NCBI GenBank assembly: GCA_011051615.1
Contig: DRKU01000067.1
Span: forward strand, 1-32,464
Length of the DNA: 32,464 nucleotides
From: Gammaproteobacteria bacterium
GTDB lineage: Bacteria > Pseudomonadota > Gammaproteobacteria > CAMYNG01
Reading direction: 5' to 3'
The stretch's first letter is position 1, and every line of letters begins with the position of its first letter. The notes below the pieces were generated by a model, which worked only from the letters and a program-made list of their open reading frames with translations, was not told where the DNA came from and ran no database searches. The translations under genes and the position numbers were made by a program. Positions 1 through 6,686 of the stretch are shown here, piece by piece.

Positions 1-291
1 AAGCTCCAGCGCACCGTAGCGGCGCCCGGCACCGAGGACGACGATGGCACCGGCGGATGGTTTTTCCAGTGCAGCGGGGTTGATGGGTGGGGTGATCTCC
101 AGCAGGTAGAGCAGGCCCTGGGCAGTGATGGGCAGGCTGGCAACAAGCAGACCGAGGAAACCGGCCAGCACCATGAGGGTGCCGGTACGATACCAGCGAC
201 GCAGTGCGAAGGTGCCCAGTAACATGAGCAGGATCAGGCTGCCGGGTGGAATGAGCAGGGATTCCAGAAAGCGTACCAGGTAGATCTCCAT
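1..291 (-). CDS. YdcF/ElyC-like (DUF218) membrane protein, N-terminal part
   Basis: Partial gene cut by the left window edge; it is too incomplete for the ORF track. Reading the minus strand from the ATG at 291 gives 97 codons with no stop. The protein begins with two hydrophobic stretches (roughly residues 13-25 and 38-60) and then enters the sequence AIVVLGAGRRYG, which resembles the nucleotide-fold start of the DUF218/YdcF/SanA family, often linked to envelope or peptidoglycan precursor metabolism. It lies downstream of lipB on the same strand after a gap of about 167 bp. An AGGA sits almost directly against the ATG, which is too close for an ideal ribosome site, so the start could be slightly different. 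The family call rests on one motif plus membrane topology. Confidence 0.7.
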   Translation of the reverse strand, partial: MEIYLVRFLESLLIPPGSLILLMLLGTFALRRWYRTGTLMVLAGFLGLLVASLPITAQGLLYLLEITPPINPAALEKPSAGAIVVLGAGRRYGALEL

Positions 292-458
292 GTCCTGCAG
301 TCTCTGTACGTGGGGTCAGGGGACGTTGCGTGCCGCGGATCATACCCGCTCGGCAGTATTGCCTGCACTAATACGATCGGAATACGTGCATGTCCAGCGT
401 CTGGCGGACAGACGGTGGGAAAATCCGGATACCCGTCGCCGCGAAGGTGAGTTCAGGT

Positions 459-1088
459 TCAGCGCAGGGCCGCGGCCAGCAGCGCCAGCAGGCGGTTGGA
501 AACGGCATCATGCTCGGCGTCACACAGATCAGTGAGGCGGGTTACCGGCAGTTGTGGGTAGCCACAGGGATTGATACGGGAAAAGGGCGACAGTGCATTG
601 TCGAAGTTGAAGGACAGACCATGGTAACTGCAGCCGTGGCGAATGCGCAGACCGAGGGCGCAGATCTTGGCACCATCCACGTAGACACCGGGGGCATCAC
701 GGCGAGCGCTGGCGGTGATGCCATACTCGCCGAGCAGGGTGATGACACTGTTTTCCATGAGCGACACCAGCTGACGCACACCAAGACCGCGGCGACGCAT
801 ATCCACCAGTACGTAGACGATGAACTGGCCCGGTCCATGCCAGGTTACCTGCCCGCCGCGATCACTCTGTATTACCGGCGTATCGCCGGGATCGAGGAGA
901 TGTTCGGGGCGGCCGTTGAGGCCCTGGGTATAGACCGGCGGGTGTTCAAGCAGCCACAGCTCATCGGGTGTGTCGACATCGCGCTCGGCCGTGAAGCGGC
1001 GCATGGCCTCCTGAGTCTCGGCATAGTCCCGCTGGCCGAGGTGGCGGACGATGAGATCGGTGGGCATGGCGCGCGGGGCGGTGTTCAT
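459..1088 (-). CDS. lipB: Octanoyl-[ACP]:protein N-octanoyltransferase LipB
   Basis: Cytoplasmic enzyme that moves octanoate from acyl carrier protein to the lipoyl domains of 2-oxoacid dehydrogenases and GcvH, the first step of lipoate assembly. The 209-residue length fits the family. The conserved RGGQVTWHGPGQ block is at residues 77-88. The catalytic lysine is in GAKICALG (K141) and the acyl-accepting cysteine in NPCGYPQL (C175). The ATG at 1088 overlaps the TGA of ybeD in an ATGA arrangement, the same order as ybeD-lipB in enterobacteria. A second in-frame Met at residue 8 is an alternative start. lipA is not within the window; the next gene downstream is a YdcF-like membrane protein. Confidence 0.96.
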   Translation of the reverse strand: MNTAPRAMPTDLIVRHLGQRDYAETQEAMRRFTAERDVDTPDELWLLEHPPVYTQGLNGRPEHLLDPGDTPVIQSDRGGQVTWHGPGQFIVYVLVDMRRRGLGVRQLVSLMENSVITLLGEYGITASARRDAPGVYVDGAKICALGLRIRHGCSYHGLSFNFDNALSPFSRINPCGYPQLPVTRLTDLCDAEHDAVSNRLLALLAAALR

Positions 1089-1354
1089 AGCGCCATAAGG
1101 ACATGCTCGGAAGCGGTCAACTCCCGGTAGGCTTCGTCCAGTTGTGCACGACTGCCGGCACGCACGGTGACGGTGAGGGACAGGTAGTTTGCCCCACGGC
1201 TGTTACGTCGCCGGGTGTCGAGAATATCGGCTGCGGCAAAATGACGACGCAGTACGTCGTGGACATGTTGTTCGAACTCCTCGCTCTGGCGTCCCATGAC
1301 CTTGATGGCAAAATCACAGGGAAACTCCAGCGGGGAGTCTTCGTCACGGCTCAT
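1085..1354 (-). CDS. ybeD: YbeD/DUF493 family protein
   Basis: Small conserved protein of the DUF493 (YbeD) family, which has an ACT-like alpha/beta fold; its function is not settled, though it is habitually encoded beside lipB. The hallmark LEFPCDFAIKVMG is near the N terminus, matching LEFPTPFTYKVMG of E. coli YbeD. I chose the ATG at 1354 (89 aa), which gives the family's usual length. An ATG at 1384 overlaps the stop of the upstream aminotransferase gene and would add ten residues (MMKGKRDTNT) and give translational coupling, so it remains possible. The stop overlaps the lipB start (ATGA). The track's longer version adds an unsupported extension. Confidence 0.9.
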   Translation of the reverse strand: MSRDEDSPLEFPCDFAIKVMGRQSEEFEQHVHDVLRRHFAAADILDTRRRNSRGANYLSLTVTVRAGSRAQLDEAYRELTASEHVLMAL

Positions 1355-1380
1355 GGTATTCGTGTCCCGTTTACCTTTCA

Positions 1381-2235
1381 TCATGCGCGGCGCAGGGCCT
1401 GCTTGTAGTCCTGGTAGATGGCGAACATCTTTGCCCATACGGGTCCCGGTCGGCCATCGCCGACCGGCTGGTCATCCAGTCGTGTCACCGGCAGGATCTC
1501 CCGGGTCGAGCTGGTGAGCCAGATCTCATCGGCCTGGGTCAGCGTTGCGACAGGGATGTCTTCTTCGACACAGTCGAGGCCGTGTTTGTTGGCCAGTTCC
1601 ACCACCAGGTCACGGGTGATCCCCGGTAACAGCTGACGGCTCTTGGGTGGCGTGGTTATACGCCCGTCGTGGACCACAAAGACGTTACTGGCGGCGCCCT
1701 CGGTGACCAGCCCGTCGCGGATGAGAATGGCCTCCGCGCAGCCGGCATCGACGGCCTCCTGACGCAGGAGGATGTTGGGCAACAGGGTAATGGCCTTGAT
1801 ATTACAGTGTTTCCAGCGCGTATCTTCGAGGGTGATGGCACACACGCCCTGTTCACGGACCTGGTTATCCACCGGCTTGAGGGGATTGCACATGACGAAG
1901 ACGGTGGGTGTGATCTTTTCAGGGAAGCCGTGATCGCGTACCGCAATACCCCGCGTGACCTGCAGATAGACCGACTGGTCCCCATCCCCGTTCTTCTCCA
2001 GCAATGTTTCGAGAATGGTGCGCCATTCGGTATTGCTGTAGGGGTTGGTGATACGCGTGGCAGTCAGGCTGTCATCGAGCCTTTGCAGGTGTTCATCGAG
2101 GCGGAACAGCTTGCCGTTATAGGCAGGGATCACTTCATAGACACCATCGCCAAAGATGAAGCCGCGATCCAGCACGGGAACGCGGGCTTCCTCGGCGGGC
2201 AGGTACTCACCGTTGAGATAGACGATGCCGCTCAT
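1381..2235 (-). CDS. dat: D-amino-acid (D-alanine) aminotransferase, PLP class IV
   Basis: Fold-type IV PLP aminotransferase, 284 aa, of the group that includes D-alanine transaminase and branched-chain transaminase. The start is set at 2235 because the protein then opens with MSGIVYLNGEYLPAEEARV, typical of class IV; the track extends it upstream with unrelated sequence. DRGFIFGDGVYEVIP is at residues 23-37, the Schiff-base lysine is K147 in NIKAITLLPN, and EGAASNVFVV and LLPGITRD follow as in the family. D-alanine transaminase is favoured over IlvE because of the overall pattern and because the gene sits directly after dacA, whose enzyme releases D-alanine. Substrate specificity cannot be proven from sequence. 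It lies 13 bp downstream of dacA. Confidence 0.85.
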   Translation of the reverse strand: MSGIVYLNGEYLPAEEARVPVLDRGFIFGDGVYEVIPAYNGKLFRLDEHLQRLDDSLTATRITNPYSNTEWRTILETLLEKNGDGDQSVYLQVTRGIAVRDHGFPEKITPTVFVMCNPLKPVDNQVREQGVCAITLEDTRWKHCNIKAITLLPNILLRQEAVDAGCAEAILIRDGLVTEGAASNVFVVHDGRITTPPKSRQLLPGITRDLVVELANKHGLDCVEEDIPVATLTQADEIWLTSSTREILPVTRLDDQPVGDGRPGPVWAKMFAIYQDYKQALRRA

Positions 2236-2248
2236 GGCTGGTCGGGTG

Positions 2249-3388
2249 CTAGTTGAACCACAGCATGATGCTGTCGGTGAAGCGCTGCCACAGCCCGCCC
2301 TCGGGGACGTCCTGCAGGGCCACCAGGGGGTGCGTGGCGATGACTTCATCTCCCAGGCGTACTTCAACCGTGCCATAGGTATTGCCCTTGAAGGCCGGCG
2401 CGATGATCTCCGGTTCCACCGTCATGCTGGCATCCAGTTTTGCGCGCTGGCCGCGTGGCAGGGTGATGTAGAGATCGTTGGTCAGGCCCAGTGGCAGCAT
2501 CTCGATTTCGCCTTTCCAGATGCGCATCTCGGTAAGTGGTTCATTGGCCTTGTACAACTGGAAGGTGTCGTAGAAGCGGAAGCCATAGTTGAGCAGCTTG
2601 CGCGTGGCCTCGACACGTGCATTTTCACCATCGGTGCCGAGCACGACGGAAATCAGGCGCATGTTGTCCTGTCTGGCCGAAGTCACCAGGCAGAAACCGG
2701 CGCTCTCGGTGTGCCCGGTTTTGACACCATCGACACGTTCGTCGAGCCACAACAGACGGTTACGGTTGGACTGGCGAATATTGTTATAGGTGAACTCCTT
2801 GATGCTGTACCAGGAATAGTACTCGGGGAATTCACGGATCAGGGCGCGGGTGAGGATGGCGAGGTCGTGCGCCGTGGTGTAGTGATCTTCGTCGGGCCAG
2901 CCGGTGGCATTGACGAAATGGCTGTCGTTCATGCCGAGCAGTTTGGCGTGCTGGTTCATCAACTGGGCAAAGGCATCTTCTCCGCCGGCGATGTGTTCGG
3001 CCAGTGCCACGCTGGCATCATTGCCTGACTGTACGATCATGCCAAGCAGCAGGTCATGGATGCTGACTTCCTTGCCTACCTCGATGAACATACGTGAACC
3101 TTTCATCTTCCAGGCCTTCTTGCTGACCCGCGTGGTTTCATCGAGGCTCACGGTACCGTTACGGATCTCGTTGAATACCACCCATGCGGTCATGAGTTTG
3201 GTCAGGCTGGCCGGCTCGATGCGTTCCATGCTTTTCTTTTCCGCCAGCACGCGGCCACTGTTGGCATCGATGAGCAGATAGGCGCGGGCCTTGATGGCCG
3301 GCGGTGCCGGTACCAGGTCAGGGCGTGCGCTGACGGTGGCGGTGAAGGCCAGCAGGCAGAGGGCAGTGACAAAACGCATCGTTTTCAT
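2249..3388 (-). CDS. dacA: D-alanyl-D-alanine carboxypeptidase (PBP5/6 type)
   Basis: Low-molecular-weight penicillin-binding protein that removes the terminal D-Ala from pentapeptide side chains of peptidoglycan in the periplasm. A signal peptide covers residues 1-21 (cleavage near TVSA-RP). The three active-site motifs are present in order: S61-L-T-K64, S121-G-N and K223-T-G. A C-terminal beta domain ends in an amphipathic helix, GGLWQRFTDSIMLWFN, the type that anchors PBP5 to the outer face of the inner membrane. The 379-aa length is normal. A GGAAG-type ribosome site precedes the ATG at 3388. A TACAAT hexamer on the minus strand (3434-3429) could be its -10 box. It follows rlpA after a 300-bp gap that contains a palindromic element. 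Confidence 0.96.
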   Translation of the reverse strand: MKTMRFVTALCLLAFTATVSARPDLVPAPPAIKARAYLLIDANSGRVLAEKKSMERIEPASLTKLMTAWVVFNEIRNGTVSLDETTRVSKKAWKMKGSRMFIEVGKEVSIHDLLLGMIVQSGNDASVALAEHIAGGEDAFAQLMNQHAKLLGMNDSHFVNATGWPDEDHYTTAHDLAILTRALIREFPEYYSWYSIKEFTYNNIRQSNRNRLLWLDERVDGVKTGHTESAGFCLVTSARQDNMRLISVVLGTDGENARVEATRKLLNYGFRFYDTFQLYKANEPLTEMRIWKGEIEMLPLGLTNDLYITLPRGQRAKLDASMTVEPEIIAPAFKGNTYGTVEVRLGDEVIATHPLVALQDVPEGGLWQRFTDSIMLWFN

Positions 3389-3485
3389 GATTCTTCCGTG
3401 TTCGTGTTTCGGATTTCAGACAGGGGATATTGTACTGATTGTGTGGGGTGAAACCCAGTCCACCGTATGGCAGGCAGAACGTGAA

Positions 3486-3692
3486 CTAGATAACTGTTCC
3501 GAAATCCAGGTCATTTCGGGGGGGCAGGCGCCGGTTGGTCGGTACGTCGCCCCACGTGTCCTGCCATGACACGCGGTAAATACGTCCCTGTACGCTCGAC
3601 AGCCGCGTCCCTGCGGCTGACGGTCATGCCAGGACACGTGGGACGACGTAGCTGGCGTAGGGAGTGATCTATATTTCGGAGCAGTTATCTAG
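3486..3692. mobile_element. MITE-like palindromic element between rlpA and dacA
   Basis: About 207 bp without coding capacity, organised as nested inverted repeats. The outer arms (3486-3504 and 3674-3692) match at nearly every base around CTAGATAACTG and TCCGAAAT, with one mismatch. The inner arms (3544-3570 and 3623-3649) form a 27-bp inverted repeat with two mismatches. In the centre is a 7-bp stem with loop GTCCCT (3600-3619). CTAG occurs at both extremes and may be the target-site duplication. The right CTAG contains the TAG stop of rlpA, so the element abuts or supplies that stop. Such non-coding palindromes are typical of elements moved in trans by a transposase. The remaining part of the 300-bp rlpA-dacA gap (3389-3485) holds only the dacA leader. 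Confidence 0.75.
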
Positions 3693-4522
3693 TCGACCAC
3701 CACATGGGCACGTGCAATGCCAAGGGCCGAGATCCGCTCGGCCAGGCGATCGGCGGCTTCGACGCTGGAGACCGGCCCGATATGCACGCGGTAGAGCCTG
3801 TCCGTGCTGGAAAAGCGCATGTGCACGGGATGGTGGCCGGCAATGCTGTCCAGGCGGTGCTTGAGGCGCTCGGCATTGACGCGACTGGTGAAGGCACCGG
3901 CCTGCACGTAGAGGCGATAGCTTCCACCGGCGGGGGCCGGCGACGGGACCGGCTGGCCGGGACGCCAGCTGTCGGGATCGATGGCGCGCACTTCCACCAT
4001 GCCGGTACCAGTGGCGGTGATGCCCAGTTTGACGGCGGCCGCATAGGAGAGATCGATGATGCGATTGTCATGGAAGGGGCCACGGTCATTGACGCGTACT
4101 ACCGCACGGCGGTTGTTCTCCAGGTTGGTGACCAGCACGTAGCTTGGCAATGGCAGGGTGCGATGGGCGGCGGTCATGGCATACATGTCGTAGGTTTCGC
4201 CACTGGATGTGCGATGGCCATGGAACTTGGCGCCATACCAGGAGGCAACACCCCGTTCCACGTAACCCCGTGCCGACTGCATGACCGTGTAGCGCCGGCC
4301 ACGTTCCACGTAGGAGGCCGGGTTGCCATAGCGTGAACGCGGCTCACTGCGTGGCACGGCGTCGGCAATGCGATCGGGATCGAGGCTTCGTGAAGGAGCA
4401 CCATCCACCGCACGGCTGTAACGGGAAGTGCTACAGGCTGACAGGAAGAGACTCAGCAACAGCAGCAGGGCAAGACTGATATGTGTACGTCGCAACATGG
4501 TGAGTGACCGCCAGGGACTCAT
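3689..4522 (-). CDS. rlpA: Rare lipoprotein A, septal lytic transglycosylase RlpA
   Basis: Outer-membrane lipoprotein that cleaves denuded glycan strands and is recruited to division sites by its SPOR domain. Counting from the ATG at 4522 (277 aa), a lipoprotein signal ends at LSAC (C30). The double-psi beta-barrel runs from about residue 88 to 180 with GVASWYGAKFHG, SSGETYD, AAHRTLPLPS and VRVNDRGPF, including the conserved Glu, His and Asp of this lytic transglycosylase group. The SPOR domain occupies about 201-277. The 4522 start overlaps the mltB stop (ATGA); a start at 4498 (MLRRTHIS) would give a tidier signal peptide and is a fair alternative. Its TAG stop lies inside the edge of the adjacent palindromic element. 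Confidence 0.94.
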   Translation of the reverse strand: MSPWRSLTMLRRTHISLALLLLLSLFLSACSTSRYSRAVDGAPSRSLDPDRIADAVPRSEPRSRYGNPASYVERGRRYTVMQSARGYVERGVASWYGAKFHGHRTSSGETYDMYAMTAAHRTLPLPSYVLVTNLENNRRAVVRVNDRGPFHDNRIIDLSYAAAVKLGITATGTGMVEVRAIDPDSWRPGQPVPSPAPAGGSYRLYVQAGAFTSRVNAERLKHRLDSIAGHHPVHMRFSSTDRLYRVHIGPVSSVEAADRLAERISALGIARAHVVVD

Positions 4523-5526
4523 CAGGGTGTCGGGCTTGCAATGGCCTGGCTCAGCTGGAACACGGCCATGGCATACAGCTTACTGTGATTGTAACGCGTA
4601 ATGACGTAAAAGTTGTGCCAGCCGAGCCAGTATTCCGGACCATCCTTGCCCTGTAGTTCAATAAGTGTGGCGAGGCGATCGGCGGGGATGTCAGCGGGCA
4701 CTTCGACGCCGGCTGCGCGCAGTTGCGCCACGCTCCAGTGGGGTTTCAGTTCCCGGCCGAGCAGGGCGCGCCAGGCCTTGCCCGTCACCGTAACCGGCTG
4801 GGCGATGGCTTCACCGGTGCGCCAGCCGTGACGTTTGAAATAGTTGGCCACGCTACCGATGACGTCATGCCTGTTCTGCCACAGGTCGCGTTTGCCGTCG
4901 CCATCGAAATCCACCGCGTAGCGGCGAAAGCTGGAGGAGATGAACTGTGGCATGCCCATGGCGCCGGCATAGGAACCGGTCTGTTTGAGCGGGTCCATTT
5001 CCTGCTCGCGCGTCATGAGCAGGTATTGTTCCAGCTCACTGCGAAAGAAACGCGCGCGCGGCGGGTAGGCAAAGGCCAGCGTGGAGAGCGAGTCGATAAC
5101 CGGGTAGCGGCCCTTATGACGCCCGTAGAAGGTTTCGACACCGATAATGGCGGTAATGATCTCACCGGGTACGCCAAAGCTGACGGTGGCGCGCTGCAGG
5201 ATGTCGGCATTTTCCTGCATGAAGCTTCGCCCGCCTTCGATACGTTTCGAGGTCAGGAAAATAGGTCGGTACTCGTGCCAGGGCTTGGCTTCCGCGGGGC
5301 GGGAGATGGCGCGAATGATATCGCGGCGTAGCCGGGCCTGGCGCAGCACGCTTTCCAGGTCGCGGGCATCGAACTTGTGTCGCGTGACCATGTCACCGAT
5401 GAACTCGCGAATGGCATCGAGATCGACTTCGATCTCGGTCTCCGGCGAGGGGGAATTGGCGGCGGCCGGCAGGCCAAACAGCAGGCCCAGCAGCAGGGGA
5501 GCGACTCTACAGCGTTTCAGATCCAT
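4522..5526 (-). CDS. mltB: Membrane-associated or periplasmic lytic murein transglycosylase B
   Basis: Lytic transglycosylase of the MltB (SltB3-like) family that cleaves peptidoglycan with formation of 1,6-anhydro-muramyl ends. Length is 334 aa. The catalytic glutamate is E131 in IIGVETFYGRHKG; the family block GSYAGAMGMPQFISSSF covers about 184-200 and is followed by an EF-hand-like DFDGDGKRDLW. The N terminus is a hydrophobic signal ending near LPAAANS, with no lipobox cysteine, so unlike E. coli MltB the mature enzyme is probably soluble in the periplasm. It sits between rodA and rlpA, 23 bp after rodA and overlapping the rlpA start by ATGA. Confidence 0.94.
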   Translation of the reverse strand: MDLKRCRVAPLLLGLLFGLPAAANSPSPETEIEVDLDAIREFIGDMVTRHKFDARDLESVLRQARLRRDIIRAISRPAEAKPWHEYRPIFLTSKRIEGGRSFMQENADILQRATVSFGVPGEIITAIIGVETFYGRHKGRYPVIDSLSTLAFAYPPRARFFRSELEQYLLMTREQEMDPLKQTGSYAGAMGMPQFISSSFRRYAVDFDGDGKRDLWQNRHDVIGSVANYFKRHGWRTGEAIAQPVTVTGKAWRALLGRELKPHWSVAQLRAAGVEVPADIPADRLATLIELQGKDGPEYWLGWHNFYVITRYNHSKLYAMAVFQLSQAIASPTP

Positions 5527-5549
5527 GTTGTGTCAAGTATATCCAAAAA

Positions 5550-6686
5550 TCAGGTGGCCATGAGGCGACGGTGTGTATGGATGGACATAAGGATACCAAA
5601 GGCCGCCATCATGGTGACCATGGAAGTTCCACCATAGCTGACCAACGGCAGGGGCAGGCCTACGACCGGCAGGATCCCGCTGACCATGCCCATGTTAACG
5701 AAGAAGTAGACGAAGAAGGTCAGCGTAAGGCCGCCGGCCACCAGGCGACTGAAGGTATCCTGAGCCTGTGTCGCAATCACCATACCGCGCGCGAGGATCG
5801 TCAGGTAGATGGCCAGCAGCAACAGGCTGCCGATGAAACCGAACTCCTCGCTGTAGACGGCAAAGATGAAATCCGTCGAACGCTCCGGCAGGAAATCCAG
5901 GTGCGACTGGGTACCGTGCAGCCAGCCCTTGCCGTAGAGGCCGCCGGAACCGATGGCGATGGTGGACTGGATGGTGTGATAACCGGCGCCAAGGGGATCG
6001 CTTTCGGGATTGAGCAGGGTCAGCACACGTTGTTTCTGGTAGTCGTGCATGACGAACTGCCACAGCAGTGGCATGGAGGCGCCGGCCAGCACGGCGAGGC
6101 TGATCATCAGTCGCCAGCTGAGGCCGGCGAGAAAGAGCACGAAGAATCCCGAACTGGCAATGAGAATGGCGGTGCCGAGGTCCGGTTGTTTGGCCACCAG
6201 CAGGGTCGGCAGCAGCAGGAAGATGCTGGCGATGAACTTGCGCCGGTGACTGGGGGGGAGCGGGGCATCGGCCAGGTAGGCGGCGATCATCAGCGGCACG
6301 GCCAGTTTCATCAGTTCCGAGGGTTGGAAGGTGAACAGGCCGAGATCGAGCCAGCGCTGCGCGCCCTTGCCTGTCACGCCCAGCAGGAGCACGGCGAACA
6401 GCAGGATGAGGCCGATACCGAACAGCCACGGTGCCCAGCGACGCAGCACCATGGGCGGGATCTGCGCCAGCGCGAACATCACGCCGAAGGCAATGGCGAG
6501 GCGGATCAACTGGCGCACCACCAGTGCCGAATTCTGTTCGCCGGCACTGTAGAGCACGAACAGGCCCAGCCCGGCGAGTAGCAGCAGGGAAACCAGCATA
6601 GGCAGATCGATATGCAGGCGCATGAGCAGCTTGCGCCCGGCGCTGATGCGATCCTCCTCAATGAACTGGCCGCTGTGGGTGCTCAT
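5550..6686 (-). CDS. rodA: Peptidoglycan glycosyltransferase RodA (SEDS family)
   Basis: Integral inner-membrane SEDS protein that polymerises lipid II into glycan strands together with PBP2 during cell elongation. The 378-aa protein shows about ten hydrophobic segments. Conserved SEDS features are visible: GAQRWLDLGLFTFQPSEL (108-125), KQPDLGTA (166-173), and FLPERSTDFIFAVYSEEFG (265-283), whose Asp272 corresponds to the essential catalytic aspartate. A C-terminal GLPLPLVSYGGTSM block completes the signature. The ATG overlaps the mrdA stop (ATGA), consistent with obligate pairing of the two subunits. Confidence 0.97.
   Translation of the reverse strand: MSTHSGQFIEEDRISAGRKLLMRLHIDLPMLVSLLLLAGLGLFVLYSAGEQNSALVVRQLIRLAIAFGVMFALAQIPPMVLRRWAPWLFGIGLILLFAVLLLGVTGKGAQRWLDLGLFTFQPSELMKLAVPLMIAAYLADAPLPPSHRRKFIASIFLLLPTLLVAKQPDLGTAILIASSGFFVLFLAGLSWRLMISLAVLAGASMPLLWQFVMHDYQKQRVLTLLNPESDPLGAGYHTIQSTIAIGSGGLYGKGWLHGTQSHLDFLPERSTDFIFAVYSEEFGFIGSLLLLAIYLTILARGMVIATQAQDTFSRLVAGGLTLTFFVYFFVNMGMVSGILPVVGLPLPLVSYGGTSMVTMMAAFGILMSIHTHRRLMAT

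Noticed and set aside
292-458. Promoter for the YdcF-like gene
   Set aside because: A TATGAT is present on the minus strand but no -35 at a useful distance; nothing else recognised in this gap.
390-1130. 246-aa plus-strand ORF over lipB/ybeD
   Set aside because: Antisense shadow of lipB; no family features and complete overlap with a well-supported gene.
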